From assembly GCA_964490145.1 (NCBI GenBank), contig CAZBBS010000003.1, positions 1 through 64,000 of the forward strand: 64,000 nt of DNA. The letters are read 5' to 3'. Positions 8,224 to 16,737 of this stretch are shown here, piece by piece. Both the position numbers and the translations under genes were made by a program. The first letter of the stretch is position 1. The number at the start of each line of letters is the position of its first letter. This DNA is from Eutrophocola sp964490145 (GTDB lineage: Bacteria > Pseudomonadota > Gammaproteobacteria > Pseudomonadales > Pseudohongiellaceae). Under the pieces are notes generated by a model. It ran no database searches. It was given only the letters and a program-made list of their open reading frames with translations, and was not told the DNA's origin.

Positions 8224-9144
8224 ATGACCGAAACATTCGATCACTCACCTCCTTCTTCATCAAATACGCCATCCAGTTCCTATATCGGGCGCTTTGCCCC
8301 TTCGCCAAGCGGCCCCCTGCATCTGGGTTCTCTGGTAGCAGCTCTGGCCTCATGGCTCGATGCCCGCCAGGCCAACGGACGCTGGCTGCTTCGCATGGAA
8401 GATCTCGATCCCCCCAGGGAAAGCTGTGAAGCGGCTGACAGCATCCTGTTTGCACTGGACAGCCTGGGCCTGTATTGGGATGGACCGGTGCTTTACCAGA
8501 GCTCTCGATATGCTGCTTACCGGGAGGCCATCGGCCAGCTGCAGGCCAAAGGCCTGGTCTTTGCCTGCGACTGCACGCGTCAGCAGTTGCAGGATTACGA
8601 CGGCATCTATCCTGGCACCTGCAGGAACCGCAACCTCCTTGATGGCGAAGGCCTGGCCCTGCGCTGCATCGTTGCCGACCACACAATCGCCTTTTCCGAT
8701 GCCCTGCAGGGTTATCAGTCCCAGCATTTGGCCGATGCCGTTGGGGATTTCATCATTCGCCGCAAAGATGGCCTGTTTGCTTACCAGCTTGCCGTTGTTG
8801 TGGACGATGCCTTTCAGGGTGTCACTCATGTTGTGAGAGGCATTGATCTGCTGGATTCCACCGCCCGCCAGATTTACCTGCAGCAACAGCTCTCCTGCCC
8901 TACCCCTTGCTACGCCCATATACCTGTCATCATCAACGATCAGGGCCAGAAATTAAGCAAGCAGCACATGGCCGAAGGCATCAAACCGGAAGAACAGGGC
9001 GCACTGCTGTATTCAGCACTGTTGTATCTGCAGCAAAATCCTGACCCCGACCTTCAGTATGCCGACGCCAAGGATGTACTCGACTGGGCCATTGAACACT
9101 GGTCCCCACTGGCATTGACCAACCTGAAAACCCTGACAGAATAA
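8224..9144 (+). CDS. gluQ: Glutamyl-Q tRNA(Asp) synthetase
   Basis: A 306-residue GluRS catalytic-domain paralogue that attaches glutamate to queuosine in tRNA(Asp). It shows GRFAPSPSGPLHLGSLVAAL (HIGH-like), a zinc site in CDCTRQQL...DYDGIYPGTC, VVRGIDLLDST and the KLSKQ form of KMSKS. The anticodon-binding domain of GluRS is absent, as expected. I chose the ATG at 8224 because it gives the family N-terminus. It follows dksA directly, the usual gammaproteobacterial order. Confidence 0.94.
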   Translation: MTETFDHSPPSSSNTPSSSYIGRFAPSPSGPLHLGSLVAALASWLDARQANGRWLLRMEDLDPPRESCEAADSILFALDSLGLYWDGPVLYQSSRYAAYREAIGQLQAKGLVFACDCTRQQLQDYDGIYPGTCRNRNLLDGEGLALRCIVADHTIAFSDALQGYQSQHLADAVGDFIIRRKDGLFAYQLAVVVDDAFQGVTHVVRGIDLLDSTARQIYLQQQLSCPTPCYAHIPVIINDQGQKLSKQHMAEGIKPEEQGALLYSALLYLQQNPDPDLQYADAKDVLDWAIEHWSPLALTNLKTLTE

Positions 9145-9225
9145 CTGGAGCCCTGACCGGCGGCCTATTGTGTCACCGTAAGTATCAACCAAGACACATG
9201 TCGGGTTTAAATTTTCTCCGGATAT

Positions 9226-9239
9226 ACCGAACGTTCGGT
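9226..9239. promoter_or_regulatory. Perfect 14-bp palindrome upstream of the CbrB-like gene
   Basis: ACCGAACGTTCGGT reads the same on both strands and lies in the 235-bp gap before the regulator gene at 9380. Its form is that of a dimeric repressor operator (TetR-like sites often look like this), but no cognate regulator is identified. Separately, a CCCC/GGGG inverted repeat near 9347-9365 overlaps the likely ribosome site of that gene. Confidence 0.35.
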
Positions 9240-9379
9240 CAATTTTTGAAGTACCAGGGTTGCCAGCCCCCCAAAAAAATGGGTAGAAAAGAAACATATT
9301 GTTTTGTAACGCCTCCCTGTTATCATTGCTTTCCCTGTCTCAATCACCCCAAAAAAGCTGGGGGTAATAGACTGACTTT

Positions 9380-10771
9380 ATGCATCACATACTCATTGTT
9401 GACGAAGACCAGAGCCTGCGAGCAGCATTGCGCCGCTTGCTGGAGCGCCATGGCTACAAGATTGATGAAGCCTGCTCTGCAGAAGAAGCCATCAGCCAGG
9501 CTGATCTTGACAGCAAGGATGTCATCATCACCAACCTGCGCCTGCCAGGCAGGCCGGGTACAGACCTTATCAGCCAGACCCCAACTCCGGTCCTTGTGCT
9601 CACCAGTTATGCCAGTTTACGCAACAGCATCGATTCCCTGAAAATCGGGGCCGTGGACTATCTCTCCATCCCCCTGGATCATGAACAGATTTTGGGGGCC
9701 CTTGAACGCCTGCAGAACGACTACGTCAAGGAAACCAACGTCTCACGCTCGAATCCCCGACCCAGTGAACAACCGGTGGCCGGCATGCGCGGCAGCTGCC
9801 CGGCCATGATCGAATTGTTTCGCCGTATCCGAAAGGTGGCAATGACCAACTCGCCGGTCCTTATCCAGGGCGAATCGGGCACGGGCAAGGAGCTGGTAGC
9901 CAGAGCCCTGCACGAGGGCAGTTCCCGCAAGGATGCCAGCCTGGTGTCCGTCAACTGCGCTGCCATTCCAGCAAACCTGATTGAATCGGAGTTGTTCGGA
10001 CACGACAAGGGAGCCTTTCCTGGTGCTACAACCACACGTACCGGTCTGTTGGAAGCCGCCAACAATGGCACCCTCTTTCTTGATGAAATCAGCGAACTGC
10101 CACTGGATGCCCAGGCCCGCCTGCTTCGAGTATTGCAGGAGCATGAAATTCGTCGGGTTGGCTCTGTTGATTCCCATAAAGTGGATATCCGGCTGGTGGC
10201 AGCAACCAGCCGCGACCTGAGCCAGGTTGTTGCCGATGGCAATTTCCGGGACGATCTTTTTTACCGCATCAATGTCATGCCTTTACAGATACCACCATTG
10301 CGAGACCGGGGCTCAGATATACTTGGCCTTGCTGAAATCAAGCTTGAGCAATGCTGCAATCGCCTGGATGTTGCCTCGAAAAAATTCAGCGCTGATGCCA
10401 TCCAGGTGATAACCACTTATCCGTGGCCAGGCAATGTCAGGGAGCTGGAAAATGCCATTGAACGGGCCGTCATTCTGACAGAGGGCACCGACATCCCCAT
10501 GGATTTGCTGGGGCTTGATGTCGAACTCGTAAAAATTGACTCCCTGGAAGCCCAGGCGAAATCCTCTACCGAATCTGGCCAGGATCCATCCCCCGGCACC
10601 GGTTCCGAGCCTGAAAACCTGTCACTGCAGGACTACTTCCAGCGTTTCGTCCTGGAAAACCAGGACCAACTGAACGAAACCCAGCTTGCCCAGAAGCTTG
10701 GCATCAGCCGCAAGTGCCTTTGGGAGCGCCGTCAGCGCTTCAATATTCCACGCAAGAAGAAAAACGCCTGA
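9380..10771 (+). CDS. CbrB-like AAA+ response regulator with degenerate receiver and GAFPGA loop
   Basis: A 463-residue protein with receiver (1-115), sigma-54-type AAA+ domain (about 136-365) and Fis-type helix-turn-helix (about 430-455). The receiver matches CbrB in many places (LRRLLERHGY, LRLPGRPGT, LTSYASLR), and the gene sits between gluQRS and pcnB, the CbrB position in Pseudomonas. The phosphoacceptor Asp is Asn52 (TNLRLPG) and the conserved receiver Lys before Pro98 is Ile97. Walker A GESGTGKE (164-171) and Walker B LFLDE are intact, but the sigma-54 contact loop reads GAFPGA (211-216) instead of GAFTGA. No CbrA-type kinase is adjacent. Phosphorylation-independent or altered activity is inferred. 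Confidence 0.88.
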   Translation: MHHILIVDEDQSLRAALRRLLERHGYKIDEACSAEEAISQADLDSKDVIITNLRLPGRPGTDLISQTPTPVLVLTSYASLRNSIDSLKIGAVDYLSIPLDHEQILGALERLQNDYVKETNVSRSNPRPSEQPVAGMRGSCPAMIELFRRIRKVAMTNSPVLIQGESGTGKELVARALHEGSSRKDASLVSVNCAAIPANLIESELFGHDKGAFPGATTTRTGLLEAANNGTLFLDEISELPLDAQARLLRVLQEHEIRRVGSVDSHKVDIRLVAATSRDLSQVVADGNFRDDLFYRINVMPLQIPPLRDRGSDILGLAEIKLEQCCNRLDVASKKFSADAIQVITTYPWPGNVRELENAIERAVILTEGTDIPMDLLGLDVELVKIDSLEAQAKSSTESGQDPSPGTGSEPENLSLQDYFQRFVLENQDQLNETQLAQKLGISRKCLWERRQRFNIPRKKKNA

Positions 10772-10878
10772 ACACACCAGGGCACCCCACTCCTGCATCA
10801 CCCGTCCCCATGCTTTTCCCTTACCGGGCCCGGGTCAACTGTGTACAATGAATGCCGTTTTCATCAACCTGGCCCTGA

Positions 10879-12264
10879 ATGCTTTTGACTGACAGCAGTT
10901 CTACTACAGCCTCTCCGGACATAAAAAGTCTGCACCCTGTCGTTTTGGGTCGGGACCAGCACTGCATTTCCCGCAAACACATCAGCCAGGCCTGCCTGCG
11001 AGTGCTCTATACACTGAACGATGCGGGTTACCAGGCCTTTATAGTGGGCGGTGCTGTCAGGGACTTGCTGCTGGGCAAACAGCCCAAGGATTTTGATGTT
11101 GCCACTGACGCCACGCCGGAGCAGGTCAAGGCGGAGTTTCGTCATGCCCGCATCATTGGCCGGCGCTTCCGGATAGTGCACGTTACCCTGGGGCGGGAAA
11201 TCATCGAGGTCTCCACCTTCAGGGCTAGCAATACGGACAGTGTTGAAATCCAGGGCGACCGACTGGCCCGCCATGTCCAGCATATTGACTCCGCTCATTC
11301 CCAGAGCGGCATGATTCTACGGGACAATGTATACGGCACACTGGAAGAGGATGTCATCAGGCGTGATTTCACAGTCAATGCCCTGTACTACACGGTCAGG
11401 AAATTTGAGGTCCATGATTATGTCAGAGGCGTCCAGGATCTGGAGAACCGACAACTCAGAATGATTGGTGATCCTGAACAGCGTTATCGTGAGGACCCGG
11501 TCAGGATTCTTCGCGCCATTCGCCTTGCCGCCAAGCTCGATTTCAATATTGAACCGGATACCGCATCACCCATGCGGCCATTGGCCCACACCCTGGAATC
11601 CATTCCGGCGGCCAGGCTCTTTGACGAAGTGCTCAAACTTTTTTTTGCTGGCAATGCTGCCGAAACCTACGCCCTGCTCCGGGAACATGATGTGTTCAGG
11701 TACCTGTTTCCGGAATCTGTGGAAGCCCTTGCCAGGGGTGACAACGTTAACGAAAAGTTATTGGAACTGGCCTTCCAGAGTACCGATCAACGCATCCGCG
11801 ACATGAAAAGTGTCACACCGGCTTTTCTGCTGGCGGCCATCCTCTGGCCGGCATTGCAGGTGCGTTACAATGAAAACCTCAAGGACCACATGCCGCCCAT
11901 GGTGGCCATGCATCATGCAGCACAATCGGTCATCAGCGAGCAGTGCCAGCGCCTGTCCATTCCCAAGCGCTTCAGCATTCCAATGCGGGAAATCTGGGAA
12001 TACCAGCTGCGTCTTTCCCGCCGCAAGCGGGCCCAGGCCCTGGTGGAAAACAAGCGCTTCCGGGCCGCCTATGATTTCATTCTGCTGAGGGAAAAGTCAG
12101 GTGAAGACCTCGATGGCCTGGGGCAATGGTGGACGGCTTTTCAGGAAGCAGATACCAGCAGTCGGGACAACATGCAGGCGATGCCGCGACGCGGACGTCG
12201 TCATTCAAAATCCGGCAAGCGCAGAGTAAAATCCTCCAGAACAAAACCCACGACCTCTGACTGA
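10879..12264 (+). CDS. pcnB: Poly(A) polymerase I
   Basis: A 461-residue nucleotidyltransferase that adds 3' poly(A) tails to RNA and promotes decay. Visible features are QHCISRKHIS at the N-terminus, FIVGGAVRDLLLG and KDFDVATDATPEQV (catalytic DxD), RRDFTVNALYY and the RNA-binding segment YREDPVRILRAIRLAAKL. The basic C-terminus (RRGRRHSKSGKRRVKSSR) is typical of PcnB. Next to the CbrB-like gene and upstream of a deoxynucleoside kinase; folK, the usual next gene, is not here. Confidence 0.95.
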   Translation: MLLTDSSSTTASPDIKSLHPVVLGRDQHCISRKHISQACLRVLYTLNDAGYQAFIVGGAVRDLLLGKQPKDFDVATDATPEQVKAEFRHARIIGRRFRIVHVTLGREIIEVSTFRASNTDSVEIQGDRLARHVQHIDSAHSQSGMILRDNVYGTLEEDVIRRDFTVNALYYTVRKFEVHDYVRGVQDLENRQLRMIGDPEQRYREDPVRILRAIRLAAKLDFNIEPDTASPMRPLAHTLESIPAARLFDEVLKLFFAGNAAETYALLREHDVFRYLFPESVEALARGDNVNEKLLELAFQSTDQRIRDMKSVTPAFLLAAILWPALQVRYNENLKDHMPPMVAMHHAAQSVISEQCQRLSIPKRFSIPMREIWEYQLRLSRRKRAQALVENKRFRAAYDFILLREKSGEDLDGLGQWWTAFQEADTSSRDNMQAMPRRGRRHSKSGKRRVKSSRTKPTTSD

Positions 12265-12320
12265 TCACAGCGAAGGTCCACCTCCCTGATATTCAGACCG
12301 GGACAACAAGCAGGATTGAC

Positions 12321-12992
12321 GTGTCACAAGAAGCAAGAAAAAACAGCAACACTCCCCGTTATATAGCCGTGGAAGGCCCCATCGGAGTGGGTAAGACCAG
12401 CCTGGCCAAGCGCCTGGCCAAAAGCTTCAACTACGAAATACTGCTGGAGAAAAGCGAGGAAAATCCTTTCCTGGAACGCTTTTACCATGACCCCCGGCAA
12501 ATGGCACTGGCCACCCAGTTATTTTTTCTTTTCCAGCGGGCCCAGCAAATCCAGGATTTACGCCAGGATGATATGTTCGAACCTGTCAGGGTAGCCGACT
12601 TTCTCATCGAAAAGGATCGGCTTTTTGCCCGACAGAATCTGGATAATGACGAATTCGACCTGTATGAAAAAGTCTACGAACACCTCACGATAGATGCACC
12701 CAAGCCCGACCTGGTCATATACCTCCAGGCACCTGTCGGCACCCTGGTGGAACGCATCCAGAAACGGGGCATTCCGGCGGAACAATTGATTGAAGAGTCA
12801 TATCTGGAAAACCTCATAGATGCCTATACCAGTTTTTTCCACTACTATGACGACAGCACGCTGCTGGTTGTCAACAGCGCTGAAATTGACCTGGTGAACA
12901 ACGACGAGGATTACGGACTGTTACTGGATTACATCCTGACAACCCGCAAAGGCAGCCGCAACTACTTTAATCCGAAGCCCACACTCCTCTGA
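12321..12992 (+). CDS. Deoxynucleoside kinase family protein
   Basis: A 223-residue P-loop kinase of the dNK/dGK type, phosphorylating deoxynucleosides for salvage. It has VEGPIGVGKTSLAKRLA (Walker A near 19-27), the FEPVRVADFLIEKDRLFA segment containing the DR motif, and YLQAPVGTLVERIQKRG near the lid. The start is GTG at 12321 with GGATTGAC upstream. It takes the place between pcnB and panB where folK is usually found; whether it serves pterin or nucleotide metabolism cannot be read from sequence, but the family is nucleoside-specific. Confidence 0.88.
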   Translation: MSQEARKNSNTPRYIAVEGPIGVGKTSLAKRLAKSFNYEILLEKSEENPFLERFYHDPRQMALATQLFFLFQRAQQIQDLRQDDMFEPVRVADFLIEKDRLFARQNLDNDEFDLYEKVYEHLTIDAPKPDLVIYLQAPVGTLVERIQKRGIPAEQLIEESYLENLIDAYTSFFHYYDDSTLLVVNSAEIDLVNNDEDYGLLLDYILTTRKGSRNYFNPKPTLL

Positions 12993-13041
12993 CGACTCCC
13001 CTGCCCCAGCGCCTTGAGTCCAGACGAATAGAAAATAAGCC

Positions 13042-13836
13042 ATGAAAAAAGTCACTGTGAACACCCTGCACAAATTGAAGTCAGCCGGCGAAAAATTTGC
13101 CTGCCTGACCTGTTATGACGCGGTATTTGCCAGGCTTTATGGTGAAGCCGGCGTGGAAGTCATTCTGGTTGGAGACTCCCTTGGCATGGTTATCCAGGGT
13201 CATGACACCACGTTACCGGTCACCATGGAAGATGTGATCTATCACATGCATTGCGTCCATCGCGGCAGCCAGGGCTCTCTGCTGATCGCCGACCTTCCCT
13301 TCATGTCCTATGCCTCTGAAGCCCAGACCCTGGAAAATGCTGCCCGTTTGATGCGTGCCGGTGCGCAGATGGTCAAGCTTGAAGGCGGGGCCTGGATAGC
13401 CGAGTCCACCCGTCTGCTCGCAGAAAGAGGTATTCCGGTTTGCTCCCATATGGGCCTGACGCCACAGTCGGTAAACCGTATCGGCGGCTTCCTGGTACAG
13501 GGCCGCGATCCTGCGCAAGCTGACAAGATGCTGGAGGAAGCCCTGCTGCTGGAATCGTCGGGCGCCAGCTGCCTGTTGCTGGAAACCGTGCCGCAAGCCC
13601 TGGCCAGGACCATCAGCGAGGCCCTGACCATCCCGGTCATCGGCATCGGTGCGGGACCGGATGTGGACGGCCAGATCATGGTGCTGCACGACCTGCTGGG
13701 CATCTCTCCAATTACCCCGCCGTTCATCAAGAATTTTTTGCCGGATTCATCAAACGGCATTCCTGGCGCCATCGAAGCCTATGTGAGGGCGGTGAAAGAC
13801 GGCAGCTTTCCCGGCCCTGAACATTGCTACGACTGA
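13042..13836 (+). CDS. panB: 3-methyl-2-oxobutanoate hydroxymethyltransferase
   Basis: First committed step of pantothenate synthesis, transferring hydroxymethyl from methylene-THF to ketoisovalerate. The 264 residues show the metal-site segments LVGDSLGMVIQGHDTTLPVT and ADLPFMSY, MVKLEGGAWI, HMGLTPQSV and VIGIGAGPDVDGQIMVLHDL. Length is normal. It is 9 bp upstream of panC. Confidence 0.97.
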   Translation: MKKVTVNTLHKLKSAGEKFACLTCYDAVFARLYGEAGVEVILVGDSLGMVIQGHDTTLPVTMEDVIYHMHCVHRGSQGSLLIADLPFMSYASEAQTLENAARLMRAGAQMVKLEGGAWIAESTRLLAERGIPVCSHMGLTPQSVNRIGGFLVQGRDPAQADKMLEEALLLESSGASCLLLETVPQALARTISEALTIPVIGIGAGPDVDGQIMVLHDLLGISPITPPFIKNFLPDSSNGIPGAIEAYVRAVKDGSFPGPEHCYD

Positions 13837-13845
13837 TCCTGGATC

Positions 13846-14730
13846 ATGGAATTTTTCAACACCCGTGACGCCCTGCAAACGGCACTGGATATGCGGCGGC
13901 TGACCGGCCAGCGTATCGGTCTCGTGCCAACCATGGGCAATCTGCATGAAGGCCACCTGGCATTGGTGGATGAAGCCCGGAAGCGCTGCGGCTATGTGCT
14001 GGCCACCATCTTCATCAATCCCCTGCAATTCGGTCCTGGTGAGGACCTGGCCAACTATCCACGTACCCTGGAAGAGGACCTGGAAAAACTGGCGTCCAGA
14101 GGCTGCGATGCCGTGTTTGTCCCACCTGATCATGAAATGTATCCCAACGGTCTGGACAACCTGACGCTGGTGACCGTGCCCGGGTTATCAGAGCGCCACT
14201 GCGGCAAAAGTCGCCCAGGGCATTTCAGCGGAGTCTGTACCGTGGTTAGCAAACTGTTCAATCTTACCCAACCGGATGCAGCATTCTTTGGGGAAAAGGA
14301 TTATCAGCAGCTGCAGATAATAAGAAAAATGGCAGGCGACCTGTGCTTCCCGCTGGACATTATCGGCGTTCCCACTGTGCGACTGCCCAGCGGCCTCGCC
14401 ATGAGTTCCAGGAACGGCTACCTGGATGAAAGCCAGCTGCTAAAAGCGGCAACACTGTATCAATGCCTACAGATAGCTGCCGACAGAATGCAGCAGGGTG
14501 ATCGCCAGTACGGCAAGATAGAACAGGCGGCCTGCAGCAGACTGGAACAGGCCGGTTTCATCGTGGACTATTTCAACATCAGCCATGCTGACACACTTGA
14601 ACCTGCCACTGACAAAGACAGGCAACTGGTCATACTCGCTGCTGCCCGACTGGGTCCCACCCGCCTGATCGACAACATCCGTTGCAGCCTCCCCGTGGCG
14701 TCGGTTTCAATTGCAACAGGCATGGAATAA
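13846..14730 (+). CDS. panC: Pantothenate synthetase
   Basis: Condenses pantoate and beta-alanine with ATP to pantothenate. The 294 residues contain VPTMGNLHEGHLALV (HIGH site), FINPLQFGPGEDLANYPRT, HFSGVCTVVSKLFNL, FFGEKDYQQLQIIRKM and LPSGLAMSSRN. It overlaps the region just before rimK, so panB-panC-rimK-rimB-panD is likely one transcript. Confidence 0.97.
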   Translation: MEFFNTRDALQTALDMRRLTGQRIGLVPTMGNLHEGHLALVDEARKRCGYVLATIFINPLQFGPGEDLANYPRTLEEDLEKLASRGCDAVFVPPDHEMYPNGLDNLTLVTVPGLSERHCGKSRPGHFSGVCTVVSKLFNLTQPDAAFFGEKDYQQLQIIRKMAGDLCFPLDIIGVPTVRLPSGLAMSSRNGYLDESQLLKAATLYQCLQIAADRMQQGDRQYGKIEQAACSRLEQAGFIVDYFNISHADTLEPATDKDRQLVILAAARLGPTRLIDNIRCSLPVASVSIATGME

Positions 14731-14779
14731 TATACAAAACCAAACAGAAAGCGGTTTTTACTCATCTAGAAGGCAATTT

Positions 14780-15697
14780 ATGCGTATCGGGATACTCTCA
14801 CGCAATCGTAATCTTTACTCAACCAAAAGACTGGTTGAGGCAGCGAAAGAGCGTGGCCATGAAATCAGGGTCATTGATGTCCTGAAGTGCTACATGAACA
14901 TTACCGCGAATGACCCTGCTGTTTTATACCAGCGCAGCGCCGAACTGGTTGAAGCACTGGAATTCGACGCGGTCATCCCGCGAATCGGGGCCAGTGTTAC
15001 ATCCTACGGCTGCGCTGTGCTGCGCCAGTTCGAAGTGGACGGCGTCTATTCCATAAACGAGTCAATCGCCATCACCCGCTCCAGAGACAAACTCCGGGCA
15101 CACCAGCTTCTCGCCCGCAAGGGCATTGGCCAGCCGGTGACCAGCTATGCTCACTCTGCCAGGGCAACAGACAAACTGATCGAATCGGTGGGCGGGGCCC
15201 CTCTCATTCTCAAGCTGACTGAAAGCACTCATGGCAATGGCGTCCTGCTTGCTGAAACCAAAAAAGCGGCAGAGGCACTGATCAATGCTTTCCGCGGTAT
15301 CGGATCGGATTTCCTGGTCCAGGAATTCATCAAGGAAGCCGGCGGTTCCGACATTCGCTGTTTTGTTGTTGGAAACAAAGTGATCGCTGCGATGCGGCGC
15401 AAAGCCGTCAAAGGGGAATACCGTTCCAACCTGCACCGTGGCGGTTCCGCTGAAGTGATCAAACTGCGACCTGAAGAACGCTCACTTGCCGTCAAAGCTG
15501 CAAGAGTGATGGGCCTGGATCTGGCAGGTGTTGATATCCTGCGTTCTTCGCATGGCCCCCTCGTCATTGAGGTTAACTCTTCCCCCGGACTGGAAGGTAT
15601 CGAAACAGCCACAGGTATTGATGTGGCCGGAAAAATCATTTCGTACATCGAAAAAGACAGCCTCGCAGGACCCAACAAACCAAAGGGTCGTGGGTAA
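14780..15697 (+). CDS. rimK: RimK-type ATP-grasp alpha-L-glutamate ligase
   Basis: A 305-residue ATP-grasp ligase that adds glutamate residues to the C-terminus of ribosomal protein S6. Seen: MRIGILSRNRNLYSTKRL at the start, PRIGASVTSYG, SRDKLRAHQLL, VQEFIKEAGGSDIRCFVVG, RRKAVKGEYRSNLHRGG and VIEVNSSPGLEGIE. The ATG at 14780 has AGAAGG eight bases upstream; an ATG 69 bp earlier overlaps panC and is less likely. The stop overlaps the next start (TAATG). Confidence 0.93.
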   Translation: MRIGILSRNRNLYSTKRLVEAAKERGHEIRVIDVLKCYMNITANDPAVLYQRSAELVEALEFDAVIPRIGASVTSYGCAVLRQFEVDGVYSINESIAITRSRDKLRAHQLLARKGIGQPVTSYAHSARATDKLIESVGGAPLILKLTESTHGNGVLLAETKKAAEALINAFRGIGSDFLVQEFIKEAGGSDIRCFVVGNKVIAAMRRKAVKGEYRSNLHRGGSAEVIKLRPEERSLAVKAARVMGLDLAGVDILRSSHGPLVIEVNSSPGLEGIETATGIDVAGKIISYIEKDSLAGPNKPKGRG

Positions 15698-16188
15698 TGG
15701 CTACAAGGAAACGCCAAAAACTGTGTGTTGGCGCGCTGGAACTCTGCGATCTGCCTGATCTTGGCATCAGCAACCTTCATGTCCGGGTGGATACAGGTGC
15801 CGCTACTTCATCCCTGCACGTGGACAATATCGAGAGATTCAAGAAAGGACGTCGGAACATGGTCAGTTTTGACCTGCATCCGGACATTCATAATGTCGAC
15901 CGTGTCATCAGGACAACAGCGCCTGTCGACGGACGAAAAACCGTAAAAAGTTCTTCAGCAGATACGGAATCCCGCGTGGTCATCACCACCACTATCCGCC
16001 TTGGCAGCAAGCAATGGCCTATCAAGCTGACCCTTACTGACAGAAGCGGGATGACCTACCTGATGCTGCTTGGCCGCCAGGCCATGGAAGGCAGGATTAT
16101 TGTCGATCCCGAATTCGACTACATGCTGGAGCATGAGTTTCCCGAAGACGATCAGGACAGTGACCTGGAGGACTCTGAAGAAGAATAG
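15697..16188 (+). CDS. RimK-associated retropepsin-like protease (RimB-like)
   Basis: A 163-residue protein with the retropepsin-like motif VRVDTGAATSSLHVD near residues 29-43 and TYLMLLGRQAMEG later. Proteins of this family (often labelled ATP-dependent zinc protease) are commonly encoded beside rimK; in Pseudomonas the RimB protease acts together with RimK on S6. The start codon overlaps the rimK stop, indicating translational coupling. The C-terminus is very acidic (EDDQDSDLEDSEEE), which is uncommon and could itself mimic a polyglutamate tail. Confidence 0.85.
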   Translation: MATRKRQKLCVGALELCDLPDLGISNLHVRVDTGAATSSLHVDNIERFKKGRRNMVSFDLHPDIHNVDRVIRTTAPVDGRKTVKSSSADTESRVVITTTIRLGSKQWPIKLTLTDRSGMTYLMLLGRQAMEGRIIVDPEFDYMLEHEFPEDDQDSDLEDSEEE

Positions 16189-16307
16189 CCTGACAGAACG
16201 ACAGGTTTGATCAACACGGCCATTTTTTGGGATAATTCGCCCTCGCCAACCACCGGCACCCGCCGGTAACAAAAATACCGGCCCCTGACGGTCAAGAGGA
16301 AACACCA

Positions 16308-16688
16308 TTGCAATCCATGATGTTAAAAGCCAAGCTGCATAAAGCCTGTGTCACCCATGCAGAACTTGATTATGAAGGCTCCTGTGCCATTGACGGCAAC
16401 CTGCTGGATACAGCGGGCATTCGTGAATTCGAACAGATCCAGATTTACAACATCACCAATGGTGAACGCTTCACCACGTATGCGATTCGGGCCGAACACG
16501 GTTCCGGCATTATCTCCGTGAATGGCGCAGCTGCCCATAAGGCCGATGTCGGCAACAGGGTTATCATCTGTGCTTATGCCGGTTACACTGAGGCAGAGTT
16601 GTTGAATCACAAACCCAAGCTGGTCTATCTGGATGAGCACAACAACATCATCCGCTCCAGCAACACCATTCCCGTACAGGTAGCCTGA
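16308..16688 (+). CDS. panD: Aspartate 1-decarboxylase (pyruvoyl-dependent)
   Basis: Makes beta-alanine for PanC. It self-cleaves at the Gly-Ser of YEGSCAIDG to form the pyruvoyl group; ITNGERFTTYAI and ISVNGAAAHKADVGN are also family signatures. I chose TTG at 16308: AAGAGGA at 16294-16300 is well spaced for it and it gives 126 residues, as in E. coli, while the tandem ATGs at 16317 and 16320 are too far from that site. It completes the pantothenate set with panB and panC. Confidence 0.93.
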   Translation: MQSMMLKAKLHKACVTHAELDYEGSCAIDGNLLDTAGIREFEQIQIYNITNGERFTTYAIRAEHGSGIISVNGAAAHKADVGNRVIICAYAGYTEAELLNHKPKLVYLDEHNNIIRSSNTIPVQVA

Positions 16689-16737
16689 CATTTCTCCGGA
16701 GGGTACCTGAAGCAAACACGTCACAAGAGGTACCCCA

